Assembly (NCBI RefSeq): GCF_013409985.1
Contig: NZ_JACCBY010000012.1
Location: 1 to 32,936 of the forward strand
Source: Sphingomonas melonis
GTDB lineage: Bacteria > Pseudomonadota > Alphaproteobacteria > Sphingomonadales > Sphingomonadaceae
Length of the DNA stretch: 32,936 nucleotides
Reading direction: 5' to 3'
This document shows, one piece after another, positions 9,336-17,153 of this stretch; position 1 is the stretch's first letter; every line of letters starts with the position of its first letter. The translations under genes were made by a program, and so were the position numbers. Below the pieces are notes generated by a model, which saw only the letters and a program-made list of their open reading frames with translations, did no database searches and was not told the DNA's origin.

Positions 9336-9349
9336 TGTTAGCGCGATCA
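9336..9349. promoter_or_regulatory. LacI-like operator upstream of GH10 xylanase
   Basis: TGTTAGCGCGATCA has a perfect left half-site for the palindrome TGTTAGCGCTAACA, with two differences in the right half. It shares TGnTAGCGnnATCA with the palindrome at 1561-1576. The position just upstream of the start codon would suit a repressor site. Confidence 0.45.
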
Positions 9350-9408
9350 TTCGCTGCCCCGGACGTTCCGTCAAGCGTCGGCGGCGGCCACCCTCCGCCG
9401 CCGATGCG

Positions 9409-10509
9409 TCACGGCGCGAGGCGGCAGCGGGTGGTGCGGAGCGGGTTGCAGCGTGCCATCGCGCCGCCGGGCAGCGTGACGCGGAAGCCGAGGTGCGCGG
9501 GATCGGGGGCGCCGGGATAATAATCGGTGCTCACTGCCTGGGCGCCGCTGGCGGCGGCGGCGGCGGCCTTGCGCAGATCGTGCGCGCGCGCCTCGACGGT
9601 GTTGGCGTCGGTGCGGGTGCGGACGATCAGCCCCTCACCGACCCAGCGCCGGATCGTCGCACCGTCGACCAGCGGGTCCTGGACGATCTCGACCGCCGCC
9701 TCGGGCTGGTCGTCGTGGTACCAGCCGAACATCGCACGACCGGCAAGCGACGGGTGGCCGGCGCGATAGGCATCCGACACCGCATCGCGCACGTCGAACA
9801 GCACGTAGACGCGACCGCGCGCCGCCTCGAGCGAGGGCCAGCCGCGGGTGGTGACCGCCTCGTGCAGCGTCTTCGCCGACCCGCGCACCTCATCGGGGGT
9901 GATCAGTCGCTTGCCGGGCAGCGCGGCGCGGATCTCGGTATCGAGCGCGTCGAGCAGCCCCGCATCGTCGAGCGGCAGCGGCGCGCTGATCCGCGCGTCC
10001 TTGCCGGGCGTGTCGGCGGCGTTGATCGTGATCATGATCGGCAGGTGGCGCGGATGCGCGCGCGACCAGGCGTCGACCTCGCCCAGGCAGCGGCGCAGCA
10101 TCACGCAGGTCGAGATATAGTCCACGTCGGGGATGTGGAAGACCTTGAAGCCGGGGCGCAGCATCGCGGCACGATCGAACCCGGTCGTCTCGCCTGCGGC
10201 GCGGGCGATCGCTTCGCCCTTGGGATCGGCGTAGCGGCCGCCCTGGGGATCGGCGAAGATGTCGATCTCGAGCTGCCGTACGCCCGCATCGAGCTGGCGG
10301 GCGAGCGGCAGATGATAATAATCGAGCGCGTCGGCGAGTTTCGGATCGTCGGCGCGCAGCTTTGCCATCACCGCGGCGGGGATGCGCGCCTTGAAGCTGT
10401 TGTGCGAGCCGACGGTCTGGATGTCGTTCATCGCCAGCGGTCGCCGCTCCGCGGCGCTGCCGAGCGAGGTGAGGGCCAGCAGGGGCAGGGCCAGGGTACG
10501 CAGCCGCAT
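9409..10509 (-). CDS. secreted Ca2+-dependent phosphoinositide phospholipase C-like protein
   Basis: A 366-residue protein with a signal peptide (MRLRTLALPLLALTSLGSAA). It fits the Ca2-depend_PLC family: the QTVGSHNSFK motif supplies His36 and Asn37, QLEIDIF supplies Glu81 and Asp83 as probable metal ligands, and FKVFHIPDVD supplies the second histidine (His125). Conserved cysteines near C135/C141 and in the C-terminal CNPLRTTRC could form disulphides. Members hydrolyse phosphatidylinositol-type lipids or related phosphodiesters. The gene begins 3 bases after the stop of the TonB-dependent receptor and uses GGAG inside that gene, so the two are surely one transcript. The physiological substrate is not known. 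Confidence 0.85.
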   Translation of the reverse strand: MRLRTLALPLLALTSLGSAAERRPLAMNDIQTVGSHNSFKARIPAAVMAKLRADDPKLADALDYYHLPLARQLDAGVRQLEIDIFADPQGGRYADPKGEAIARAAGETTGFDRAAMLRPGFKVFHIPDVDYISTCVMLRRCLGEVDAWSRAHPRHLPIMITINAADTPGKDARISAPLPLDDAGLLDALDTEIRAALPGKRLITPDEVRGSAKTLHEAVTTRGWPSLEAARGRVYVLFDVRDAVSDAYRAGHPSLAGRAMFGWYHDDQPEAAVEIVQDPLVDGATIRRWVGEGLIVRTRTDANTVEARAHDLRKAAAAAASGAQAVSTDYYPGAPDPAHLGFRVTLPGGAMARCNPLRTTRCRLAP

Positions 10510-10512
10510 CGA

Positions 10513-13173
10513 TCAGAACTCCGCCCGCGCGCCGAACAGGATCGTGCGGCCGTAATAGTTGATCTCGCCGAAGCGCAGCGTGTCGTCGTTGTAGGTATAG
10601 GCCCGCGCGCCGGCGAGGTTGATGCCTTCGACGCTGAACATGAGGTGCGGCGTCACGCGCAGCGACAGATTGCCGTCGAGCGAGCCGAACGGGGCCGTGA
10701 AGCTTGGTGCCTGGCTGGTGCTGCCGGTGCCCGAAAGATATTTGTCGCGCCAGACGTAGGACAGGCGCGCCGAGACCGGGCCGTAATCGTAGAAGCCGAC
10801 GAGATTGTAGCTCTGCTTGGACAGGCCGAGCATCTCGTTGTGGAGGATGCGATCGCCGGTCTTGTAGTTCGCCTCGACCGAGGTGTGCGTGTAGGATGCC
10901 TGGAAACCGAGCCCGTCGAGCGGTTTGGGCAGGAAGGTGAAGACCTGATTATAGGCGGCCTCGAAGCCATACACCTTGGCTTTGCCGCCGTTGACCGACG
11001 TGGTGAGCGTCACAACCCCGCGTTTGGGGATCGTGATGTCGGTTTCCTCGGACGTGATGTAATCGTCCAGATTCTTGTAGAACACCGCACCGGTCAGCGA
11101 CCCGCGGCGGTTGAAATACCATTCGAGCGAGCCGTCGAACTGCGTCGCCAGAAACGGATTGAGCTGCGGATTGCCGCCGTTCGCCCGTGCCGTGTCGGTG
11201 GATACGGTGATGCGCGGCGCGGTATCGGTGATGTTGGGCCGGGTCAGCACGCGACTCGCGGCGAGCCGGGCGATGAGCTGCGGCGTCAGTTCGGCGCGCA
11301 GGTTGAAGCTCGGCAGCAGATTGTTGAAGGTCCTGGGATAGCTGACCGGTTGCGGGGTGCCGCCGGTGGTCAGCGTGCCGCTCGCCAGTTGGTCGGTGTG
11401 GACGTAGCGTGCGCCGATATTGCCGGTCACCTCGACCGTGCCGAGCGTCACGCCATAATCGGCTCGGATATAGGCCGCAGCGACCTTCTCGCTGGTGACG
11501 AACGACTGGCGCTGGTCGGCCGGGTTGGGCGGCGTGTTCGCGATCGCCGGGGTGAAGAGGGCGTCGTAATAGGCCTTGGTAACGGGCGCGAGCCAGGTGC
11601 GCGGACCGTTGCCGGTCACCCCGGCCAGGAAATCGTCATAAGGGAGTTGCTGAAAGGCGCCGGAGCCGAGCACCGACAGCGGTTGACCGTTGACCGTGTC
11701 GATTAGGTAGTCGCGTCGGCGGTAGTCGCGCTTGCGCCAATGATATTCGCCGCCCGCCGCGATCTTGCGGAGCAGCCCCTCGCCGACGTCGTAGCCCAGA
11801 TCGGCGCGGCCATAGGCATCCCAGTCCCGGCTGTTCTTGGGTGCGATGTTGAAGGTGGTGACGGCATAATTGGCGGGGTCGGACAGGTTGCGGGTCGTGG
11901 TCAGCGTCGGCAGCACCTTGTAGCCGCCGGAGGCATCATAGGTCAGCGGCGCGAGGAATTGCGCGCGGCTGCGCACCGTGCCTTCGGCGTTGCTGGGATG
12001 ATAGCTGTGCGCGGTGGACCAGCTGCCGTCGGCGGACGCATGCCAACGGCCGGACTCAAAGCTCTGGCGCAGCGCGATGGTGAGCAGGTCGTGGCGGTTG
12101 AGGCTGTATTCGCGCGACGCCATGAAGCGCGCGTTGTTGATCGTCGCTCCGACCACGGTGTTGCCGCTGATCTTGACCGACTCGGGCACGATGGTGGCCG
12201 GTCTCTTCTTGTCGCCGGAATCATCGGGATAGATGTCGATCCCGAATTCGTCATAGGCAACGTCGAGCCGGGTCGCGATCACGTCGAGCGTGGTGCGCAA
12301 TTCGGGTGTCGGCTGCCATTGCGCCGAGACGATGCCCGACAGGCGCTTGCGATCCTCGGTTTCGATCGTCGGGCGCGTACGGGTTGGCGTGTAGAGTCCG
12401 CTGGCGTTGCCGAGCAACGTGGTATTCCAGCCGAAGTTCATGAAGCGGTCGTTGCGGACCTGCTTGCCCCAATATTGCGCGCCGGCGAGGATGCCGAACG
12501 TCTCGCCGGGGTTGCGATAGCTGGTCAGCAGCGTGGCATTGGGCTCGACGCGGTGGGTCTGGGCGGTGAAGGTATAGCGCGAGTTCAGCGTGGTGCGCGA
12601 ACCGATGTCGAGCGGGTGGAAGGTCTTGACGTCGATATTGCCGCCCAGCGCGCCCTCGTTCATGTCCGCCGTCGGCGTCTTGACGACATCGATGCTCGAA
12701 ACGAATTCGGCGGGGAGCATCTCGAAGCGGAACTGGCGGCCGTTGGCGCCGCCGTTCTCGATGAGGTCGTTGAGCGCGACGGTGCGGCCGTTGACCAGCG
12801 TGTTCTGAAACTGCGGGCCGAGGCCGCGCACGCTGACGTACAGGCCTTCGCCGCGCGGCCGGGTGATCGCGACGCCGGGGACGACCTGCAGCGCTTCGGC
12901 GACGTTCTGTGCCGGGAATTTGCCGATGTCGGTCGAGGCGATGGAATCGAGGCCGTAGGCGGCCTTGCGCTTGGCTTCGGTTGCCGCGGCGATGCTGCGC
13001 GCATAGCTGCCGGTGACGACGATCTCGCCGTCCTGCTCCGTGTCGGCGGCCGTCGCATCGCCGGTGCTGGCTGCGTCGGCCGGTGCGGTTTGCGCGCGGG
13101 CGGCCGGCGTGGACATCAGGGCCGCCAGCGTAAGCGGCAGCGTGGCGCCGATGAGGCGCGAAGTACGAAACAT
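10513..13173 (-). CDS. TonB-dependent receptor
   Basis: This 886-residue outer-membrane receptor has a signal peptide (MFRTSRLIGATLPLTLAALM and following, cut near ARAQ), a TonB-box-like EIVVTGS at about residue 50, a plug domain (DIGKFPAQNVAEALQVVPGV; VRGLGPQFQNTLVNGR; SIDVVKTPTADMNEGALGG), and a 22-strand-type barrel ending in a terminal Phe (FGARAEF). The plug style (IGKFP, NVAEALQ, NEGALGGNI) is that of the large sugar- and polymer-associated receptors common in sphingomonads and Caulobacter. It leads an operon with the phospholipase C-like gene (3-base gap), which hints at a ligand released by that enzyme; xylo-oligosaccharides are an alternative given the neighbouring glycosidases. Confidence 0.95.
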   Translation of the reverse strand: MFRTSRLIGATLPLTLAALMSTPAARAQTAPADAASTGDATAADTEQDGEIVVTGSYARSIAAATEAKRKAAYGLDSIASTDIGKFPAQNVAEALQVVPGVAITRPRGEGLYVSVRGLGPQFQNTLVNGRTVALNDLIENGGANGRQFRFEMLPAEFVSSIDVVKTPTADMNEGALGGNIDVKTFHPLDIGSRTTLNSRYTFTAQTHRVEPNATLLTSYRNPGETFGILAGAQYWGKQVRNDRFMNFGWNTTLLGNASGLYTPTRTRPTIETEDRKRLSGIVSAQWQPTPELRTTLDVIATRLDVAYDEFGIDIYPDDSGDKKRPATIVPESVKISGNTVVGATINNARFMASREYSLNRHDLLTIALRQSFESGRWHASADGSWSTAHSYHPSNAEGTVRSRAQFLAPLTYDASGGYKVLPTLTTTRNLSDPANYAVTTFNIAPKNSRDWDAYGRADLGYDVGEGLLRKIAAGGEYHWRKRDYRRRDYLIDTVNGQPLSVLGSGAFQQLPYDDFLAGVTGNGPRTWLAPVTKAYYDALFTPAIANTPPNPADQRQSFVTSEKVAAAYIRADYGVTLGTVEVTGNIGARYVHTDQLASGTLTTGGTPQPVSYPRTFNNLLPSFNLRAELTPQLIARLAASRVLTRPNITDTAPRITVSTDTARANGGNPQLNPFLATQFDGSLEWYFNRRGSLTGAVFYKNLDDYITSEETDITIPKRGVVTLTTSVNGGKAKVYGFEAAYNQVFTFLPKPLDGLGFQASYTHTSVEANYKTGDRILHNEMLGLSKQSYNLVGFYDYGPVSARLSYVWRDKYLSGTGSTSQAPSFTAPFGSLDGNLSLRVTPHLMFSVEGINLAGARAYTYNDDTLRFGEINYYGRTILFGARAEF

Positions 13174-13429
13174 GCGTGTATCCCCCCGGCTCGTGCCGTT
13201 GGTCAGACCGCTAAGCGGAAAAGGTTACATGCCGAAGTAAGACCAATTGCATTTGGATGACACCGGTGGTCAGGGCCGCCTTGCTGCGACGCACAATATT
13301 ACGCCCGGCAAATATAGTCCATGATAGACTTATGTGCCAACGCTGCGAAGATGTCGTTGCCGGACATTAGAATCGACATGATCCAAATCTATGTCGTGCC
13401 TGGACTTGGGACACCGGGAAAATAATTCC
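13174..13429. other. AT-richer divergent promoter region, no gene
   Basis: No credible gene is seen between the receptor start and the ferritin-like operon. Base composition is clearly more AT-rich than the surroundings. It holds a CCGCT-A-AGCGG dyad (13208-13218) and two imperfect direct copies of ATGTCGTTGCCGGAC (13351-13365 and 13391-13405, 12 of 15 identical, 40 bases apart), which could be regulator sites for the receptor operon. Confidence 0.4.
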
Positions 13430-13454
13430 GGAACGTAATGGTCGGGTGGAAGTT
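13430..13454 (+). promoter_or_regulatory. EcfG-type (general stress response) promoter
   Basis: GGAAC at 13430-13434, then 17 bases, then GTT at 13452-13454, fits the alphaproteobacterial EcfG consensus GGAAC-N16/17-(C)GTT. Transcription would start near 13461 and leave a short leader containing the AGGGGAG ribosome site before the GTG at 13485. The position and match suggest that the ferritin-like operon is induced by general stress. Confidence 0.7.
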
Positions 13455-13484
13455 GCTGTCCTCAACACAAAGGGGAGTCTCAGC

Positions 13485-14453
13485 GTGAGTCACGATGTCA
13501 GTCCGATCGACGCGCTTGCGGCGCATGCCGAACAGCGCAACGATCGCCGCGCCTTTTTCAAGGCGGCAGTAGGGGCGGCGGCCGTCGGGGCCGGCGCCTT
13601 TTTGGTCAGCAATCCCGCACAGGCGCAGACCCTGACCGATGCGGACATCCTCAACTTCGCGCTCAACCTCGAATATCTCGAGGCGAATTTCTATTATTAC
13701 GCCGTTTACGGCCGGGGTATCCCTGAGGCGTCGATCACCGGCGTCGGTACGCCGGTTGCCGCTACCGGCGGAAAGCTTCGGGTGTTCGACGACAGGCTGC
13801 TCGGTGAAATGGCGCGCGAGATCGCCGAAGACGAACTCGCGCACGTCAATTTCCTGCGCAAGGCGCTCGGATCGGCGGCGGTCGCGCAGCCCGCGATCGA
13901 CCTCAGCGTATCGCCGACCAGCGCGTTCAGCCGCGCGGCACAGGCCGCGACGCTGGTGCCCGCCGACACCGCGTTCGATCCCTACGCCTCCGACCTCAAC
14001 TTCCTCTATGGGGCGTTCCTGTTCGAGGATGTCGGCGTCACGGCCTATAAGGGTGCGTCCGGTCTGCTCAGCAGCAAGACCTATATCGACGCCGCGGCGG
14101 GCATCCTGGCCGCCGAAGCCTATCACGCCAGCATGATCCGCACGACGATCGATCAACTCGGCGGCAACGCCGGGTTGAAGGCATCGACGATCCGCGGCGA
14201 TACCGAATTGGTGTCGACCGCGCGCGACAGCCTTGATGGCGCCAGCGACCTCGATCAGGGCATCGCTTATGTGACGTCGGGCGCCGGCCCCACGTCGAAC
14301 ATCGTTCCCACCGACGCCAACGGCATCGCCTTTGGTCGGACGACGGGTCAGGTGCTCAACATCGTCTACCTCAACAAGGCCCAGGTCACCTCGGGGGGAT
14401 TCTTCCCGGCCGGCGTCAACGGCACCATCCGCAGCAGCGCCAACAACGCCTGA
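13485..14453 (+). CDS. Tat-exported ferritin-like (Ferritin_2) protein
   Basis: The 322-residue protein starts at GTG 13485, seven to eight bases after AGGGGAG; an in-frame GTG at 13446 lies upstream inside the promoter and is unlikely. The N-terminus has a twin-arginine motif (Arg21-Arg22 in NDRRAFFK) and a hydrophobic stretch ending PAQAQ. The mature part is a ferritin-like four-helix domain (NFALNLEYLEANFYYYAVYG; ExxH in EDELAHVNFLR; ExxH in AAEAYHASMIR), the family that includes the plant desiccation-related protein PCC13-62. The C-terminal GGFFPAGVNGTI element recurs in the next gene. It leads a two-gene operon behind an EcfG-type promoter. Whether it binds iron is unproved. Confidence 0.85.
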   Translation: MSHDVSPIDALAAHAEQRNDRRAFFKAAVGAAAVGAGAFLVSNPAQAQTLTDADILNFALNLEYLEANFYYYAVYGRGIPEASITGVGTPVAATGGKLRVFDDRLLGEMAREIAEDELAHVNFLRKALGSAAVAQPAIDLSVSPTSAFSRAAQAATLVPADTAFDPYASDLNFLYGAFLFEDVGVTAYKGASGLLSSKTYIDAAAGILAAEAYHASMIRTTIDQLGGNAGLKASTIRGDTELVSTARDSLDGASDLDQGIAYVTSGAGPTSNIVPTDANGIAFGRTTGQVLNIVYLNKAQVTSGGFFPAGVNGTIRSSANNA

Positions 14454-14478
14454 GCCTCGGGTCCAAAGGGGATTTCCA

Positions 14479-15489
14479 ATGATCGATCGTGAAACGCTTC
14501 TCGAGGTGTTCGATATCGCCGAGCGTCGGCGGGCCGAACGCCGCCGCTTCCTCCGCATGGCGGGTACTGCCGTCGCGGCCACCGCGGGCGCGTCGCTGCT
14601 CGCCGCCTGCGACGATGACGACGACAAATATGCGCCGCCCGCCACCCCGACGCCGACGCCGGCCCCGGGCGCAGGCTTGCCCGCCGGCGATGTCGACATC
14701 CTCAATTTCGCGCTGAACCTCGAATATCTCGAGGCCAATTATTACTCCTTCGCGGCGTTCGGTTCCGGTCTCAATGCCACCCTGCAAACCGGTACGGGCC
14801 AGCAAGGTGCGGTGACCGGCGGCGCAAAGGTGGGATTTGCGACGGATGCGGTTGCAGCCTACGCTCGAGAGATTGCTGCCGACGAGAACCAGCATGTCTT
14901 GTTCCTGCGTCAGCAGCTCGGCTCGGCCGCGGTAGCGCAGCCCGCGATCAACATCGATGGCGGCGCAAACGGCGCCTTTACCGCCGCGGCGCGGTCCGCC
15001 GGCGTGGTCGGCCCGACCGGGACGTTCAATCCTTACGAAAACGAAGAGAACTGGCTGCTCGGCGGCATGCTGCTGTCGGATGTCGGCGTCACCGCATACA
15101 AGGGATCGGCGTCGCTGATCTCCAGCAAGGTGATCCTCGACGCCGCCGCGGGCATCCTCGCGGTGGAGGCCTACCACTCGGGTCTGTTGCGCACCCTGCT
15201 GTACCGCAAGGGCCTGACGATGCCGCTGTTGCGCCCCAATGCCGGCCTGATCTCCGACAGGCGGGACGTGATCGACAATCCGGTCGAAAGCGATGAGGGC
15301 ATCGGTCCCGTGACGATCAACGGCGGTGCCGCGTCCAACATCGTGCAGGCGGATGGTGACGGGATCGTCTTCGGCCGGTCGGCAGGCGACGTGCTCAACG
15401 TCGCCTACCTCAATGCCGGTGCGGCGACCTCCGGCGGGTTCTTCCCGGCGGGCGTCAACGGCACGATCAAGGCCTCGACCGCGGGCTGA
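14479..15489 (+). CDS. Tat-exported ferritin-like (Ferritin_2) lipoprotein, paralogue of the preceding gene
   Basis: The 336-residue protein starts at ATG 14479 behind AAAGGGGA. Arg21-Arg22 in RRRFLRMAG form a twin-arginine motif, and LLAAC gives a lipobox with Cys44 as the lipidated residue. Asp45 to Asp49 follow; Asp at +2 is an inner-membrane retention signal in enterobacteria, so it may be anchored in the cytoplasmic membrane facing the periplasm. A proline/threonine linker (about 52-66) leads to the same ferritin-like domain (NFALNLEYLEANYYSFAAFG; ExxH in DENQHVLFLR; ExxH in AVEAYHSGLLR) and the same GGFFPAGVNGTIK ending as its neighbour. It is a tandem duplicate, 25 bases downstream, with a different cell location. 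Confidence 0.87.
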   Translation: MIDRETLLEVFDIAERRRAERRRFLRMAGTAVAATAGASLLAACDDDDDKYAPPATPTPTPAPGAGLPAGDVDILNFALNLEYLEANYYSFAAFGSGLNATLQTGTGQQGAVTGGAKVGFATDAVAAYAREIAADENQHVLFLRQQLGSAAVAQPAINIDGGANGAFTAAARSAGVVGPTGTFNPYENEENWLLGGMLLSDVGVTAYKGSASLISSKVILDAAAGILAVEAYHSGLLRTLLYRKGLTMPLLRPNAGLISDRRDVIDNPVESDEGIGPVTINGGAASNIVQADGDGIVFGRSAGDVLNVAYLNAGAATSGGFFPAGVNGTIKASTAG

Positions 15490-15490
15490 C

Positions 15491-15508
15491 GCCGGTCACA
15501 CGGCCGGC
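15491..15508. terminator. hairpin at the end of two convergent genes
   Basis: GCCGG (15491-15495) pairs with CCGGC (15504-15508) around an 8-base loop. It begins one base after the ferritin-like stop codon and covers the SulP stop codon. No T tract is present, so the terminator role is tentative. Confidence 0.35.
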
Positions 15509-16977
15509 GCGCGCATCGCCTGCGCGTGCCGGTCGACCAGGATCGCGCTCGCCGCATTGAGGCCGACGACATCCACCGTCATGCCGTGGCGGCGCATCTT
15601 GGTCACCACGTCCTCCAGCGCGCCGACCGCGGTGACATCCCACAGATGCGCCTGGGTCAGGTCGATGCGCACACGCCGCGCGGTATCCGCAAGGTCGAAA
15701 TGATCGGCGAAGATCTCCGCACTGGCGAAGAAGATCTGGCCGGACACCGTGTAGAGGCGGGTATCGGTCGCCGCGTCATAGCCGACCTCCACCCGCATCA
15801 GCCGCGTGACCTTGAATGCGAAGAACACGCCGCTCAGCAGGACGCCGACTGCGACGCCCGCGGACAAATCGTGCGTGGTCACCGTGACCGCCACCGTCGC
15901 CAGCATCACCGCGCCCGACGTCTTGGGATGACGGACGAGGTCGCGCAGCGATCCCCAGGAGAAGGTGCTGATGGACACCATGATCATGATCGCGACCAGG
16001 GCTGCGACCGGTACCTGCGCGATCCACGGGCGCAGCGGCACCATGACGACGAGCAGGAACACGCCGGCGACCAGCGTCGACAGCCGGCCGCGACCGCCAT
16101 AGCGCACGTTGCCGACGGTCTGGCCGACCATGCCGCAGCCGGCGATGCCGCCGAACAGCCCGGCGGCGATGTTGGCGAGACCGAGCCCGCTGCACTCGCG
16201 CGCCTTGGAACTGGTGGTTTCGGTGAGATCGTCGACGACGCTGGCGGTCATCATCGATTCGAGCAGCCCGACCGCCGCCATCGCCAGCGCATAAGGCGCG
16301 ATGATGGTCAGCGTCTGCCAGTCGAGGGGCACCGCCGGCCAGCCGAAATGCGGCAGCGAGGCGGGCAGGCGGCCGAGATCGGCGATCGTACGCAGCGGCA
16401 TCGGCAGTGCGATGCTGACCGCGGTGAGCACGACGATGCAGATCAACGGCGAAGGGATGATGTTGGTGACGCGCGGCGCCAGATAGATGATCGCGAGGCC
16501 GAGCCCGATCATCGCATAGGTGTGCCAATCGACACCGATCATTTGCGGCAGCTGCGCAGAGAAGATCAGGATGGCCAGCGCGTTGACGAAGCCGGTGCGG
16601 ACCGAGCGCGACACGAAGCGCATCAGCACGTCGAGCTTGAGCAGGCCGAACACGACCTGAAGCAGGCCGGCGAGCAGGGTCGCGGCGAGCAGATAGGGCA
16701 GGCCGTGCGCATGGACGAGCGCGGCAGCGACCAGCGCTACCGAGCCGGCGGCGCCGGAGATCATCGCCGGGCGGCCACCCACGATCGCGATGACGATGCC
16801 GATGACGAACGAGGCAAACAGGCCGACCTCGGGATCGATGCCGGCGACGAAGGAGAAGGCGATGACTTCGGGGATCAGCGCGAAAGTGGCGACCATGCCG
16901 GCGAGCACGTCGCGGCGGGCGCCGGCGACGCTGGTGAACCATTCGGCGCGGTAACGGGATAGAGCAGTATATATCAT
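15496..16977 (-). CDS. SulP family inorganic anion transporter with STAS domain
   Basis: The protein is about 493 residues from ATG 16977 (MIYTALSRYRAEWF), the first position where homology-like sequence begins; the open frame upstream to 17100 is Arg-rich and unconvincing. It has about 10-14 membrane segments with SulP signatures (RRDVLAGMVATFALIPEVIAF near the N-terminus, then GGRPAMISGAAGSVAL, and ECSGLGLANIAAGLFGGIAG with NVRYGGRGRLS). A short C-terminal STAS domain follows (YTVSGQIFFASAEIF; VRIDLTQAHLWDVTAVGAL). The shorter SulP proteins of this kind carry sulfate, bicarbonate or other anions with Na+ or H+. The substrate is not predictable here. It converges on the ferritin-like operon. 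Confidence 0.92.
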   Translation of the reverse strand: MIYTALSRYRAEWFTSVAGARRDVLAGMVATFALIPEVIAFSFVAGIDPEVGLFASFVIGIVIAIVGGRPAMISGAAGSVALVAAALVHAHGLPYLLAATLLAGLLQVVFGLLKLDVLMRFVSRSVRTGFVNALAILIFSAQLPQMIGVDWHTYAMIGLGLAIIYLAPRVTNIIPSPLICIVVLTAVSIALPMPLRTIADLGRLPASLPHFGWPAVPLDWQTLTIIAPYALAMAAVGLLESMMTASVVDDLTETTSSKARECSGLGLANIAAGLFGGIAGCGMVGQTVGNVRYGGRGRLSTLVAGVFLLVVMVPLRPWIAQVPVAALVAIMIMVSISTFSWGSLRDLVRHPKTSGAVMLATVAVTVTTHDLSAGVAVGVLLSGVFFAFKVTRLMRVEVGYDAATDTRLYTVSGQIFFASAEIFADHFDLADTARRVRIDLTQAHLWDVTAVGALEDVVTKMRRHGMTVDVVGLNAASAILVDRHAQAMRAPAV

Positions 16978-17153
16978 GGAATGAGAGCCCGCATGACCGC
17001 TCCGGCGCCGCCGGCGGCGACGCGTGATATTTCGGGAGCGGATTGCGTTGTCCGGCGGATCGGCGGCCGGAATAGCCACCCGGAATTGCACCGGGTCCAA
17101 GCGAATGCCGGCCGCCTAGCCCGATCCGTGCTGCAACGCAATAGGCGCGGGGC

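Noticed and set aside
9148..11706. An 852-residue open frame on the plus strand
   Set aside because: It is antisense to the GH10, PLC and TonB-receptor genes and has no recognisable domain or ribosome site.
15526..16962. A 478-residue plus-strand frame inside the SulP gene
   Set aside because: His/Asp/Arg-rich composition is typical of antisense to a membrane protein; no domain is seen.
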